Assembly: GCA_028099475.1 (NCBI GenBank)
Contig: JAOHHF010000002.1
Coordinates: 5,514-69,513 of the forward strand
Direction of reading: 5' to 3'
Source of the DNA: Candidatus Pelagibacter sp.
GTDB taxonomy: Bacteria; Pseudomonadota; Alphaproteobacteria; Pelagibacterales; Pelagibacteraceae
Length of the DNA stretch: 64,000 nucleotides
Shown: positions 34,348-44,044 of the stretch, piece after piece
How positions within the stretch are numbered: the stretch's first letter is position 1
Layout of the letters: every line of letters begins with the position of its first letter
Notes under the pieces: generated by a model
Databases searched by the model: none
The model's input: only the letters and a program-made list of their open reading frames with translations
What the model was told of the DNA's origin: nothing
Position numbers and translations under genes: made by a program

Positions 34348-35493
34348 ATGATTAGAGATTATAAAATTAATGTATCGAATGAGCAGATTTCCAACATTAT
34401 TTCTAAGATAAAGGATTACCCATGGTCTTCAATTGAAAATATGGAGGGGTGGACTCATGGAACTAACAAGGAATATCTAAAAGAATTATGTGAATATTGG
34501 ACTTCAGATTTTGATTGGAAAAAGCATGAAAATTTAATTAATAGCTTTTCCAATTTTAAAACGAATGTTGATGGTATTGACATTCATTTTATTCAAGAAA
34601 AAGGAAGCGGAGAAAACCCGAAACCATTATTGTTAATGCATGGATGGCCGGGTTCAATTGTAGAATTCTTAGAAATTATAAGACCTTTGGCTCATCCAGA
34701 GGAATTTGGTGGTAACGAGGAAGACGCATTTACAGTTATAGCACCATCTTTACCTGGTTTTGGTTTTTCAGGTTCCTCCAAAAAACCAATTGGTCCAAGA
34801 AAAATTGCTGAAATTTTAAATAAATTAATGACTGATAATTTAAACCACAAACAGTATGTAGCGCAAGGAGGAGATTGGGGCGCAACTATAGCAAATTGGT
34901 TAGGTTATGATCATCATATCAATTGTAAAGCAATTCATATTAATTGTTTAACCATGAGACATCCTGATGGTCCTCAAACGGATGAAGAAAAAAAATGGCA
35001 AAATAAGTTTGATAAAGATCAAATTATTCAAGATGGATATAGAACTCAACAAGCGACCAAACCTCAAACACTAAGTTACTCAATGATCGATAGTCCGGTT
35101 GGAATTGCAGCGTGGATAACTGAGAAAATGCATGGTTGGTCAGATTTAAAAGATAACAACATTGAAAGCGTTTATTCAAAAGATGTTCTGTTAGCAAATA
35201 TCATGGTCTATGTTTTAACCAATACGTTTAACACAGCTTCTTGGATATATTTTGGAAGACGTGAAGAAGGGGGTCGTTATTTTCCTAAAGATTTTAAAAA
35301 AATTAATATTCCAACTGGTATTTCAATGTTTCCAAAAGAAATGTCTGAATGGCCTCCAAGCACCTATATAGAAAGAATTTTTAACGTTCAACATCTGAGC
35401 AAAATGAATTCTGGTGGACATTTTCCTGCATTAGAAAATCCTAAAATCTTAGTAAAAGATATAAATTTATTCTTTAAAAAAATATCTTTATAA
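34348..35493 (+). CDS. Epoxide hydrolase (EHN domain, alpha/beta hydrolase)
   Basis: A 381-residue protein with an N-terminal EHN domain (YPWSSIENMEGWTHG near residue 30) and an alpha/beta hydrolase core. The oxyanion motif is LMHGWPGSIVEF, the nucleophile is D176 in GGDWGATIANW, the acid is probably in the region after GISMFPKEMSEWP, and the catalytic His is in SGGHFPALE. It resembles juvenile-hormone/microsomal-type epoxide hydrolases. Substrate unknown. Confidence 0.88.
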   Translation: MIRDYKINVSNEQISNIISKIKDYPWSSIENMEGWTHGTNKEYLKELCEYWTSDFDWKKHENLINSFSNFKTNVDGIDIHFIQEKGSGENPKPLLLMHGWPGSIVEFLEIIRPLAHPEEFGGNEEDAFTVIAPSLPGFGFSGSSKKPIGPRKIAEILNKLMTDNLNHKQYVAQGGDWGATIANWLGYDHHINCKAIHINCLTMRHPDGPQTDEEKKWQNKFDKDQIIQDGYRTQQATKPQTLSYSMIDSPVGIAAWITEKMHGWSDLKDNNIESVYSKDVLLANIMVYVLTNTFNTASWIYFGRREEGGRYFPKDFKKINIPTGISMFPKEMSEWPPSTYIERIFNVQHLSKMNSGGHFPALENPKILVKDINLFFKKISL

Positions 35494-35501
35494 AATTTTA
35501 A

Positions 35502-38039
35502 TTATTGGTTTCTTATAAGGGGATAAACTTTAGGGTTTAAATATTTAAGATTAGTTAGCATAATTAAAAACAATGTGACTGATCCAATAGAAAAACCAAG
35601 ATAAATCAACACTTTAAAATCAAAAGCCCAAACTAATTCAAAGATATTCTCCATTATAAATTTAGAGGCAATCACTGCAAAGAGCACTGCAATTAAAATC
35701 ACTGATTTAAAGATTATTATAAATTCAATTAAGGATGATAAAATCACTTCTTTTTTAGAAAATCCTAAAATTTTAAAAACTAAATTTTGATATTCTTTAA
35801 TTTTTCCTTGAACCATAATTGCACTAGAAATTACAATTAAGCCAATAATAATAGTGACCGCTGAAATAAGGGTTACTGCAATAAATACTTTATTTAAAAC
35901 ATCAGTTACTTTATTTAAATAATCTGCTATTTTAATCATCGATAAGCTAGGTAACACTTCAAGCATCGAAGTCTCGTCAAATTTTTCAATTAAATCAAAT
36001 TTAGCAGTTGCTAGATATTCATGAGGAATATTATTTGCAAATTGAGGATTAAATAACATTGCAAAATTAATACTAAGATCACGGTAATCAACAGCTCTAA
36101 AATTAACTATCTCACCATCAATTTCTCTTCCATAAATATTAAGTGTGAATACATCTCCTAATTTAATATTTAAATCTTTTGCAACTTGCGCATCTAAAGA
36201 AATTTGTAGCTTATTTGGTTTTGTAAGATCCCACCATTCACCTTCAGTTATTGGATTATCTTCTGGAACCTCATCAACCCAAGAAGATCTTCTATCACTG
36301 CCAATTACCCAGTAACTATTATTGTCTGGTTGAATATAAGTATTTGGATTAACTCCGTTAATTTTAATTATTCCAGATGACACCATGGGTACCACTTCAA
36401 TTTTAGCATTTGAGTCCATATTCAATATATTTTTCTCAAAAATTTCTTTTTCTCCTTTCTGAATACCAACAAAAAAATAGTCAGGAGCAATATCAGGTAT
36501 AGATTTTGCTATTTCTCTTTGAAAATTTGTTCCAACTAATGCCAGCGTTAACAATAAAGTAACACCTAAGCCTAAAGACATTATTGTAATTGGAGTAATA
36601 CTTTTAGTTTGAGTTATGTTTTTAATGGATACTTTTAAAGATATATTAGAAGTAGATTTAAATTTTTTTAAGAAATAAATAATTATTTTTGAAAGTAGAA
36701 AAAACACAATTAAACAAACAAAAAAAGCTACAAAATATCCGATGCTATAAATGGGTCTTTCTGATCCAAAACTAAATAATAAAACTAAAATAGATAATAA
36801 TATTAAACTTAAAGCTGTAGATTTCTTTGAATAATAAAATTCTAAATTTTGAAATACATTTCTAAATAAATTTGATGCTTTTACTTGATCAATTGAACTT
36901 ATGGTTGGAATTGAAAAGATGACAAGAACTAATAATCCAACTAAAAATATTTTAATAAAATTTAAAATTGAAAATACTGGAGAAACATTCAGTCCTAATC
37001 CATCTGATAAATATTGATCTACAAAAGGTACAATTAAAAAACTTGAGCCATAAGCAAAAGTTGTAATCACTAAAAGTAAGATCAATAATTGAAGATAATA
37101 GAGTGTTTTAATGTTACCTGAATAAAATCCAACTGCTTTTCTAACCGCAATAGACATATTGTTTTGATTGATAAAAGAGAGAAGAGTATTTGCTATTCCA
37201 ATCCCTGCAATCAACATCGCGCTTATGGACACTAATGATAAGAACTGTGAGAAATTATTAATTATTCTCTTTAACCCACTTGCAGAATTTTCAGGGTATC
37301 TAAGTTTAACTTTTTGATCATCTTTGAATATATCTTCAATTTTTTTTTCTATTTTACCAGCATCATCTGTTTCATTAAATTTTACTTTGTACTCATAATT
37401 TAAAAAACTTCCTATTCCATTTAGTTTTAAGATTTCTAACGTTTGATCACCAGCAAGCGCCCAATCCCCAAAGGCAACAAATCCACTGACATCAGGGACA
37501 GATTTTACAATTCCTATAATTGTAAATAATTGATTTTGAACTTTAATTTTATCATCTATCTTAAGGTTTAAATTTTTTGATAAACTTTCATTGATTAACA
37601 AAGTATTGGGTTCGTTATGCATTCTGTCAAATGCACCTGCTGGTTCATAATCAACTTTGCCATATAAAGGATATTTAGTATCTACAGTTTTAATTCTGGT
37701 AAACAGAGATTTGTTTTTGTCTCTATCAATTGTTGAGACCATTGTACTGAACTCAATCATTTGAGAAATGGTTGTAAATTCTTTTACTTGATTAACTAGC
37801 TCAAGATTTCCTTCATTACGATTATAGTCAATTTCAAGATCACCGCCCAACAAAGCTTTAGCATTATCATTTAATTCTTTTTTTAAACTATCTTCTATTG
37901 TGAAGATGGCACTTAAAATAAAAAGACTAATAAAGAGAGTGATTATAATGCTAGATAATTTTTTATAATTTCTGCTTAAATCTTTTAAAGCATATTTAAA
38001 AATTAAATTTAGTTCAGATGGATTATTTAATTTTTCCAT
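35502..38039 (-). CDS. ABC transporter permease, FtsX/YbbP type
   Basis: An 845-residue membrane protein with two FtsX/MacB-like permease modules and large periplasmic loops, like YbbP. N-terminal YALKDLSRNYKKLSSIIITL, then an MacB_PCD-like region, four middle spans, a second periplasmic domain and a C-terminal FtsX domain ending LKYLNPKVYPLIRNQ. It overlaps the ATPase gene by 17 bases. In E. coli, ybbAP lie beside tesA exactly as here. Confidence 0.86.
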   Translation of the reverse strand: MEKLNNPSELNLIFKYALKDLSRNYKKLSSIIITLFISLFILSAIFTIEDSLKKELNDNAKALLGGDLEIDYNRNEGNLELVNQVKEFTTISQMIEFSTMVSTIDRDKNKSLFTRIKTVDTKYPLYGKVDYEPAGAFDRMHNEPNTLLINESLSKNLNLKIDDKIKVQNQLFTIIGIVKSVPDVSGFVAFGDWALAGDQTLEILKLNGIGSFLNYEYKVKFNETDDAGKIEKKIEDIFKDDQKVKLRYPENSASGLKRIINNFSQFLSLVSISAMLIAGIGIANTLLSFINQNNMSIAVRKAVGFYSGNIKTLYYLQLLILLLVITTFAYGSSFLIVPFVDQYLSDGLGLNVSPVFSILNFIKIFLVGLLVLVIFSIPTISSIDQVKASNLFRNVFQNLEFYYSKKSTALSLILLSILVLLFSFGSERPIYSIGYFVAFFVCLIVFFLLSKIIIYFLKKFKSTSNISLKVSIKNITQTKSITPITIMSLGLGVTLLLTLALVGTNFQREIAKSIPDIAPDYFFVGIQKGEKEIFEKNILNMDSNAKIEVVPMVSSGIIKINGVNPNTYIQPDNNSYWVIGSDRRSSWVDEVPEDNPITEGEWWDLTKPNKLQISLDAQVAKDLNIKLGDVFTLNIYGREIDGEIVNFRAVDYRDLSINFAMLFNPQFANNIPHEYLATAKFDLIEKFDETSMLEVLPSLSMIKIADYLNKVTDVLNKVFIAVTLISAVTIIIGLIVISSAIMVQGKIKEYQNLVFKILGFSKKEVILSSLIEFIIIFKSVILIAVLFAVIASKFIMENIFELVWAFDFKVLIYLGFSIGSVTLFLIMLTNLKYLNPKVYPLIRNQ

Positions 38040-38688
38040 CTTTAATTTTAATTTTTCTTTTTGCTTTATTAGCTAATTTTGGATCATGAGTTACCATAAT
38101 GAGTGAGGAGCCTTCTTCTTTTACATATTTAAATAATATATCAGAAATCATTAATGAATTTTCAGTATCTAAATTTCCAGTAGGTTCATCTGCTAAGATT
38201 AATTCTGGTTTCATTGCAATCGCTCGAGCTATAGCAACTCTTTGTTGTTCTCCACCTGATAATTGGCTTGGTAAATTATTAAATCGATGACTCAATCCAA
38301 ATCGATCTAACAATTGTTTTGCCTCTTTTTCAGGATTTTTGAATTTATTCAATTCAAGAGTTAGAGCTACATTTTCAACTGCTGTATAATTAGGGATTAA
38401 ATAAAATGACTGAAATATAATTCCAATATTTTTTCTTCTTATTTCAGAGACTTCATCTTCATTTAATTTTGTTATTTCTTGATCTTGAAAAAAAATTTTT
38501 CCAGAGGTAGCTTTTTCTAACCCTCCAATTAACATTATTAGACTTGTTTTTCCTGATCCACTTTCTCCAACAATAGAAATTGTCTCTTTTTTCTTGGTAG
38601 TTAAGTTAACATCTTTTAAAACTCTGATATTGTCTTTGCCAGTTTGGTATTTAAGATTTACTTTATTTAATTTAAGAAGAATGCTCAT
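38023..38688 (-). CDS. ABC transporter ATP-binding protein, YbbA/LolD type
   Basis: A 221-residue ATPase if started at the ATG at 38688 (an in-frame ATG at 38736 would add 16 hydrophobic residues and run into tesA). Walker [10 protein letters not shown] (41-49), signature [16 protein letters not shown], Walker [14 protein letters not shown]-loop MVTHD. It powers the FtsX-type permease. Its start codon overlaps the divergent tesA start codon within CATG. Confidence 0.9.
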   Translation of the reverse strand: MSILLKLNKVNLKYQTGKDNIRVLKDVNLTTKKKETISIVGESGSGKTSLIMLIGGLEKATSGKIFFQDQEITKLNEDEVSEIRRKNIGIIFQSFYLIPNYTAVENVALTLELNKFKNPEKEAKQLLDRFGLSHRFNNLPSQLSGGEQQRVAIARAIAMKPELILADEPTGNLDTENSLMISDILFKYVKEEGSSLIMVTHDPKLANKAKRKIKIKDGKIK

Positions 38689-39295
38689 GAATAAAAGTTT
38701 TATTATTAAAATAATCTTACTCTGTCTAGTCACCATAAAGGTCAGTGCAATAGAAAAAGTAATATTATTTGGAGATAGCTTGATGGCAGGTTATGGATTG
38801 CCAAATGAGCAACATTTATCAGTAATTTTGCAAAATAGTTTAGAGGTAGAGGGTCACAACATAGAAATTATTAATGGTAGCGTTTCAGGAAGTACTTCTG
38901 CTGGTGGATTAAATATAGCTGAATGGACTTTATCAGAAAATAATATTGATCTTATGATTTTATGCCTTGGAGCGAATGATATGCTTAGAGGAATAAATCC
39001 TAAGGAGACAAAAAATAACTTGGAAGAAATTATTAAAATTGCAAAAAGCAAAAATATTAAAGTAATTATTGCTGGAATGATCGCACCAACCTCTTATGGT
39101 TATAATTACAAGAAATCTTTTGATAAAATCTTTTCTGATTTATCCAAAAAATATAAATTACAATTAATTCCATTTCTACTTGAGGGTGTGGCACAAAAGC
39201 CAGAATTTAATTTAAGTGATGGCATGCATCCAAATGACCAAGGCACAATTATCATTGGTAACACTCTAAAAAAAGCTATCTTAGAAAATCTATAA
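38687..39295 (+). CDS. tesA: Arylesterase / thioesterase I (SGNH hydrolase)
   Basis: A 202-residue periplasmic SGNH hydrolase: signal segment (IIKIILLCLVTIKVSA), block I FGDSLMAGYGLP with the nucleophile Ser, block III LCLGANDMLRG with Asn, and block V LSDGMHPNDQG with Asp and His. It hydrolyses acyl-CoA thioesters and esters in vitro in other species. ATG 38687 with aagaag upstream is chosen over earlier in-frame codons because it begins the signal peptide. Confidence 0.9.
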   Translation: MNKSFIIKIILLCLVTIKVSAIEKVILFGDSLMAGYGLPNEQHLSVILQNSLEVEGHNIEIINGSVSGSTSAGGLNIAEWTLSENNIDLMILCLGANDMLRGINPKETKNNLEEIIKIAKSKNIKVIIAGMIAPTSYGYNYKKSFDKIFSDLSKKYKLQLIPFLLEGVAQKPEFNLSDGMHPNDQGTIIIGNTLKKAILENL

Positions 39296-39328
39296 AGACT
39301 TAATATTATTTTTTTGTTATCGTTTTTA

Positions 39329-39874
39329 ATGAAAAAGATTCTATCAATCATTATTTTATTTCTCTCCACCACAACTTTAAGTGCAAACGATAGAAATGTT
39401 GAGTTGGATAAATTATTTCTAGAATTAAAAAAGAATATTCCATCTCTATCATCAGGAATTGCTCAACAAATTTGGATGTTATGGAGCACTCATCCGACAG
39501 ATCAAAAATTAACCTCTCTTTTAGATGAGGGTTCAAGATTAGTTCAAGACCAACAATTAACTAGAGCTATTGATGTTTTTACTGAAGCAATTGAATTAGA
39601 TCCTAATTGGGCAGAAGCTTGGAATAAGAGAGCAACAGTATTTTATATGGTTGGAGAATTTCAAAAATCACAAGATGATATTGATAAAGTTTTAGAATTA
39701 GAAGAAAGACATTTTGGAGCTTTAGCAGGACAAGGCATGGTTAATATAAAGTTAAAGAATTACGATAAAGCAAAAAGAAGTTATCAAAAAGCACAAGAAA
39801 TTTATCCTGCCATGAAATCTTCAAAGGTAATGATTGAACAAATTGAAGAGTTAATTAAAAGACAATCAATTTAG
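39329..39874 (+). CDS. Secreted tetratricopeptide-repeat protein
   Basis: A 181-residue protein with a signal peptide (MKKILSIIILFLSTTTLSA) and at least three TPR units: AIDVFTEAIELDPNWAEAWN, AEAWNKRATVFYMVGEFQKS and an AGQGMVNIKLKNYDKAKRSY unit. It probably scaffolds a protein interaction in the periplasm. The ATG at 39329 is chosen over an upstream TTG because it starts the signal peptide. Confidence 0.85.
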   Translation: MKKILSIIILFLSTTTLSANDRNVELDKLFLELKKNIPSLSSGIAQQIWMLWSTHPTDQKLTSLLDEGSRLVQDQQLTRAIDVFTEAIELDPNWAEAWNKRATVFYMVGEFQKSQDDIDKVLELEERHFGALAGQGMVNIKLKNYDKAKRSYQKAQEIYPAMKSSKVMIEQIEELIKRQSI

Positions 39875-39915
39875 TTGTTAAGATAAATTTTTTCAGATTT
39901 AATATTTAGGGAATA

Positions 39916-41097
39916 ATGAGCATTAAATATGATGTTATAATAGTTGGAGCAGGCGCAGCTGGCATGATGAGTGCTATTGAAGCTGGAAAACGTGGTCGAA
40001 AAGTTTTACTCGTTGATCATTATAAAAAAATAGGCGAGAAGATTAGAATTTCTGGAGGAGGTAGATGTAATTTTACTAATATCAACACCAATCCAAGCAA
40101 GTTTCTTTCTCAAAACCCAAAGTTTGTAAGATCAGCTTTAAGCCAATATACCCAGAATGATTTTATCAATTTAATCAATAAGTACGAGATTAAATTTCAT
40201 GAAAAAAAATTAGGACAATTGTTTTGTGATCACAGCGCTCAGCAAATTGTTGAGATGTTACTTAAAGAATGTGAGCTAGCAAATGTAACTGTTTTAAAAG
40301 AATTTATTATTAAAAATATTGATAAAGATAATGATCAATATCTTGTATCAACTGAAACAGACACATATTCATCAGAGTCTTTAATTGTTGCAACAGGTGG
40401 ATTGTCAGTTCCAAAAATTGGCGCCACTTCCTTTGGTTATGAGGTTGCTAAGAAATTTGATCACAATATTATTGAAACTTTACCTGCATTAGTGCCATTA
40501 ACGTTTAGCGAAAAAATACTGGAAATGTGTAAAGAATTAACAGGACTTTCAGTTGAAGCGATAGTCTCATTTAATAAAGTTTTATTTCAAGAAGGAATGC
40601 TATTCACTCATAGAGGTTTAAGTGGCCCTTCAATATTACAAATTTCATCTTACTGGAAACAAGGAGATCATATTAAAGTCAATCTATCTCCTAAATTAAA
40701 TGTGTATCAATTATTAGAAGAAAAAAGAAAGTTGAATCCAAAATTTGATATTTTAAATATTATAAGTGAAATTTTACCCAAACGATTAGCTCAAATAATC
40801 TGCAGTGAAAATAAAGTAAGTGGAAATATTTCTGAATTATCCAATAAAATTTTAAAACAACTAAGTGACAATATAAATTCTTGGCTAATTAATCCAACAG
40901 GATCAGAAGGATATAGAACTGCAGAGGTTACTTTAGGAGGAGTTGATACCAAAGAACTATCTTCAAAAACAATGATGTCAAACAAACACAAAAATTTATT
41001 TTTTATTGGTGAAGTGGTGGATGTAACAGGGCACCTAGGTGGATATAATTTTCAATGGGCTTGGTCTTCTGGTTATGTTGCAGGACAATATGCTTAA
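39916..41097 (+). CDS. HI0933/YhiN-family flavoprotein
   Basis: A 393-residue NAD(P)/FAD-dependent oxidoreductase. The dinucleotide motif VIIVGAGAAGMMSAIEAGKRG is at residues 6-26, followed by the family motif KIRISGGGRCNFTN, a middle GLSGPSILQIS insertion domain and the C-terminal FAD motif FFIGEVVDVTGHLGGYNFQW. The function of this family is poorly known (aminoacetone-oxidase annotations are common). Confidence 0.88.
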   Translation: MSIKYDVIIVGAGAAGMMSAIEAGKRGRKVLLVDHYKKIGEKIRISGGGRCNFTNINTNPSKFLSQNPKFVRSALSQYTQNDFINLINKYEIKFHEKKLGQLFCDHSAQQIVEMLLKECELANVTVLKEFIIKNIDKDNDQYLVSTETDTYSSESLIVATGGLSVPKIGATSFGYEVAKKFDHNIIETLPALVPLTFSEKILEMCKELTGLSVEAIVSFNKVLFQEGMLFTHRGLSGPSILQISSYWKQGDHIKVNLSPKLNVYQLLEEKRKLNPKFDILNIISEILPKRLAQIICSENKVSGNISELSNKILKQLSDNINSWLINPTGSEGYRTAEVTLGGVDTKELSSKTMMSNKHKNLFFIGEVVDVTGHLGGYNFQWAWSSGYVAGQYA

Positions 41098-41142
41098 AAC
41101 CATCGTATCGACTTAATCTATTCTATTTGCTAAACTAAAAAT

Positions 41143-41763
41143 ATGTGTGGAAGATATGTGGTTAAAAATCCGGTCACTAAAACTAGCAAATTAGTTAAAT
41201 CTGCAATTCAGGTAGAGGATACTGAAAATTATAATGCTCACCCTTATCAAAAGCTTCCGGTTATTAAAAAATATAAAAATGGAAATACATTAGAAGCTCT
41301 TAAATGGGGCTTAATACCAGGTTGGGCTAAAGATAAAGATTTCAAAGCTTTAATTAATGCAAGATTAGAGACCATTGATGAAAAAGTTTCATTTAAAAAA
41401 CTAATTAAGAACAATAGATGTGTTGCTGTAGCAGATGGTTTTTATGAATGGAAAAGAGAGGAAAAAGAGAAAACTCCTCATTATTTTACCAGAAAAGATA
41501 CTAAACCAATATTCTTTGCAGGAATTTTTGAAGAGGACCAATTTTGTTTAATTACAGAAGAAGCCAAAGATAACAATACTGAAATACATCACCGTCAACC
41601 AGTAATCATTAATCAAACTGATGTTAATCGATATTTAAATTTAGAGTTACAAGGTTCAGCCTTTTTAAAGGAATGCAGTAAACCGGATCTTATTTTTCAT
41701 GAAGTGTCAAAAGATGTTAACAAACCTACCAATAACAGTGCTTCATTGGTTCAAGCTGTTTAG
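41143..41763 (+). CDS. SRAP-family protein (YedK/HMCES)
   Basis: A 206-residue SOS-response-associated protein. It begins MCGRY, so Cys2 can form the thiazolidine link to abasic sites after Met removal. Other conserved parts are PVIKKYKNGNTLEALKWGLIPGWAKD, INARLETIDEKVSFKKL, RCVAVADGFYEWKR and the His in IHHRQPVII. It protects abasic sites in single-stranded DNA. Confidence 0.92.
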   Translation: MCGRYVVKNPVTKTSKLVKSAIQVEDTENYNAHPYQKLPVIKKYKNGNTLEALKWGLIPGWAKDKDFKALINARLETIDEKVSFKKLIKNNRCVAVADGFYEWKREEKEKTPHYFTRKDTKPIFFAGIFEEDQFCLITEEAKDNNTEIHHRQPVIINQTDVNRYLNLELQGSAFLKECSKPDLIFHEVSKDVNKPTNNSASLVQAV

Positions 41764-41803
41764 AAAATTAGACACTTGTTACAAGTTTAAGTATTCTTAA
41801 AAA

Positions 41804-43150
41804 ATGAAAAATTTATATCATTCAGATATTTATAAATTTGATACACCTGTCAGTAGTTATTGGGAAGATACTTCAAGCGAAAATTTACAAATAGACAAAC
41901 TTACAAAAGATATTAATTCAGAAATTGTAGTGATCGGTGGAGGATACACGGGATTACTTTGTGCAATTAATTTAATAGAAAATCATAACTTAGATGTCAT
42001 TTTAGTTGAAGCGGGAAAAATAGGCTGGGGTGCATCATCAAGGAATGCTGGATTTAATTGTTTGCCTCCAAGTAAGATGTCTTTTAAACAAATGCAATCC
42101 ATATATGGAGTGGAGGAGACAAAAAAGTTTTTTAAAAATTCAGTAGAAGGCTCCAATCATACAAAAGATATTATTAAAGAATATAATATTGATTGTGATG
42201 TATCAGGAGATAGTAGTTATGTCGTTGCGCATCATAAAAATAAATTTGAACAAATAAAAGAACAAGCTGAGGTTTATAAATCTGAGTTTGATATTGAGAC
42301 TAAAATTTATTCAAAAGAAGAATTTGATGAAATTGGACATGGAGGAACCGAACAATATGGAGCGTTTTCGTATAAACCAGCATTTGCAATTAATCCTCTT
42401 AAATTTGTAAATGGAATTGCAAAATATGCTTTATCCAAAAAATTAAAGATATTTGAACACACCAAAGTTGACAAAGTTAATAAAGAAAATGGATCTTATG
42501 TTTTAGAAACTAAAGAAGGATCTATTCGATCTAAGAAAATAGTTGTTGCAACGAATGGGTTTTATCAAGAAGGATTAATTCCTCAAATGGATGGAAGGGT
42601 ACTGCCTGTTATCTCAAACGTAATTGTAACTAGAAAACTTAATGAGGATGAATTGAATGCTCATAACTTTAAAACATTTTCACCCGTCGTTAATACTAAA
42701 AACCTTTTGTGTTATTATAGAAAGTTGCCAGATAATCGAATTTTATTTGGAACTAGAGGAGATTTAACAGGAAGTGACCAGTCAAATTTAGCTATGTCAA
42801 AAAAGATGGAAAAGTTTTTAAAAGATATTTTCCCTCAATGGTCTAATGTCTCAATTGATTATAATTGGCGAGGGTTGATTGCTTTATCCCAAAAGCTTGC
42901 TCCATCAATTGGTAAAATTGATAACGAAGAGATTTATTATGGGTTTGGTTATAACGGCGTAGGGGTTAGTGCTGCTCCTTGGACTGGAAAACAGTTATCT
43001 AAATTAGTTTTCTCCTCAAATAGTAAAGATCTTGATATCTCAAAGATTTATAAAGGATTGCCTAAAAAGTTTATTTTTCCTCAATTAAGGACATTTTATT
43101 TTAGATTGGCTGTGTGGTTTTATGCAATTAAAGACAAGTTAAACATTTGA
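41804..43150 (+). CDS. FAD-dependent amine/amino acid oxidoreductase (DAO family)
   Basis: A 448-residue DAO-family enzyme. The FAD motif IVVIGGGYTGLLCAINL is near residue 45, followed by EAGKIGWGASSRNAGFN, and the C-terminal motif GFGYNGVGVSAAPWTGK. The N-terminal SYWEDTS pattern is common in PuuB/OrdL-like gamma-glutamylputrescine oxidases. An aldehyde dehydrogenase of the partner type lies 17 kb away, not adjacent. Substrate uncertain. Confidence 0.86.
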   Translation: MKNLYHSDIYKFDTPVSSYWEDTSSENLQIDKLTKDINSEIVVIGGGYTGLLCAINLIENHNLDVILVEAGKIGWGASSRNAGFNCLPPSKMSFKQMQSIYGVEETKKFFKNSVEGSNHTKDIIKEYNIDCDVSGDSSYVVAHHKNKFEQIKEQAEVYKSEFDIETKIYSKEEFDEIGHGGTEQYGAFSYKPAFAINPLKFVNGIAKYALSKKLKIFEHTKVDKVNKENGSYVLETKEGSIRSKKIVVATNGFYQEGLIPQMDGRVLPVISNVIVTRKLNEDELNAHNFKTFSPVVNTKNLLCYYRKLPDNRILFGTRGDLTGSDQSNLAMSKKMEKFLKDIFPQWSNVSIDYNWRGLIALSQKLAPSIGKIDNEEIYYGFGYNGVGVSAAPWTGKQLSKLVFSSNSKDLDISKIYKGLPKKFIFPQLRTFYFRLAVWFYAIKDKLNI

Positions 43151-43214
43151 TATATAGTCTAATATATTAATAAAATTATCTAAGATAAAGAATTAACAGT
43201 AAACAGGAGAACAA

Positions 43215-43664
43215 ATGTTAAAAGTATATTTAGCGGGCGAAATTCACACAAACTGGCGTGAAGAAATAATTGAAAATTGTAAAAAACAAAATTTAGATAT
43301 TCAATTTTCATCTCCTGTAACTGATCACCCGTCATCAGATGATTGTGGTGTTGAAATTCTAGGTGCTGAAGAGAAAAATTTTTGGAAAGATAGAAAAGGA
43401 GCTAATATCAATTCAATTAGAACCAAAAAGTCTATTAAAGACAGTGATGTGGTTGTTGTTAAATTTGGTGAAAAATACAAACAATGGAATGCAGCTTTTG
43501 ATGCAGGATATGCATCTGCATTAAATAAATCAATTATTGTTATCCAAAATGAAGATCATCAACATGCTTTAAAAGAAATTGATGCTGCCGCCTCAGCTGT
43601 TGCCACGGATCAAATGCAAGTGGTAAGAATATTAAAGTATGTTCTAGAGGGAACTTTAAAATAA
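43215..43664 (+). CDS. YtoQ family protein
   Basis: A 149-residue protein matching YtoQ: KVYLAGEIHTNWREEI at the start, FSSPVTDHPSSDDCGVEILG in the middle and WNAAFDAGYASALNKSIIV near the C terminus. It resembles nucleoside 2-deoxyribosyltransferase folds; its function is unknown. Caggagaaca precedes the ATG. Confidence 0.88.
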   Translation: MLKVYLAGEIHTNWREEIIENCKKQNLDIQFSSPVTDHPSSDDCGVEILGAEEKNFWKDRKGANINSIRTKKSIKDSDVVVVKFGEKYKQWNAAFDAGYASALNKSIIVIQNEDHQHALKEIDAAASAVATDQMQVVRILKYVLEGTLK

Positions 43665-43696
43665 AAATTTTTGATCTTAATTAATAAAATTTTATT

Positions 43697-43846
43697 ATGA
43701 CTGAATTTATAAACCTGTTCTTTAATCAGTATTTAAGAATATTTGTTGGGGTAGTATTAGTAGGTTTGATCTGCTTTTCTTTATATTATTCTTATAAAGA
43801 TAAAATTAAAAAATTTTTTGGGATTAATCATGACGACAAAAGTTAA
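43697..43846 (+). CDS. Small single-span membrane protein, hypothetical
   Basis: A 49-residue ORF with one strong membrane span (IFVGVVLVGLICFSLYYSY) and a basic then acidic tail (KDKIKKFFGINHDDKS). It overlaps the slyX start by 17 bases in another frame. The composition and tight overlap suggest a real gene. No family assigned. Confidence 0.55.
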   Translation: MTEFINLFFNQYLRIFVGVVLVGLICFSLYYSYKDKIKKFFGINHDDKS

Positions 43847-44039
43847 TAAAAATTTAGAGGAACAAGTCACTTATCTCCAGCAAGAATTATCAGACTTAAG
43901 TAATGAGCTTTATTCTCAACAAAAAGAGATTAAAGATCTTAAAAAAGAAATTACTGATTTAAATAAGAGAATTATAGAAATGGATGGGGAGATTGCTTCA
44001 GGGGCCATTAAAGAAGATAAAAAACCACCTCATTATTAA
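43830..44039 (+). CDS. slyX: SlyX family protein
   Basis: A 69-residue coiled-coil protein. Heptads run through LEEQVTYLQQELSDLSNELY and onwards, and the C terminus KKPPHY is the SlyX hallmark. ATG 43830 is used; a TTG four codons earlier is unlikely. The cellular role of SlyX is unsettled. EamA transporter gene begins five bases downstream. Confidence 0.85.
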   Translation: MTTKVNKNLEEQVTYLQQELSDLSNELYSQQKEIKDLKKEITDLNKRIIEMDGEIASGAIKEDKKPPHY

Positions 44040-44044
44040 TATTA

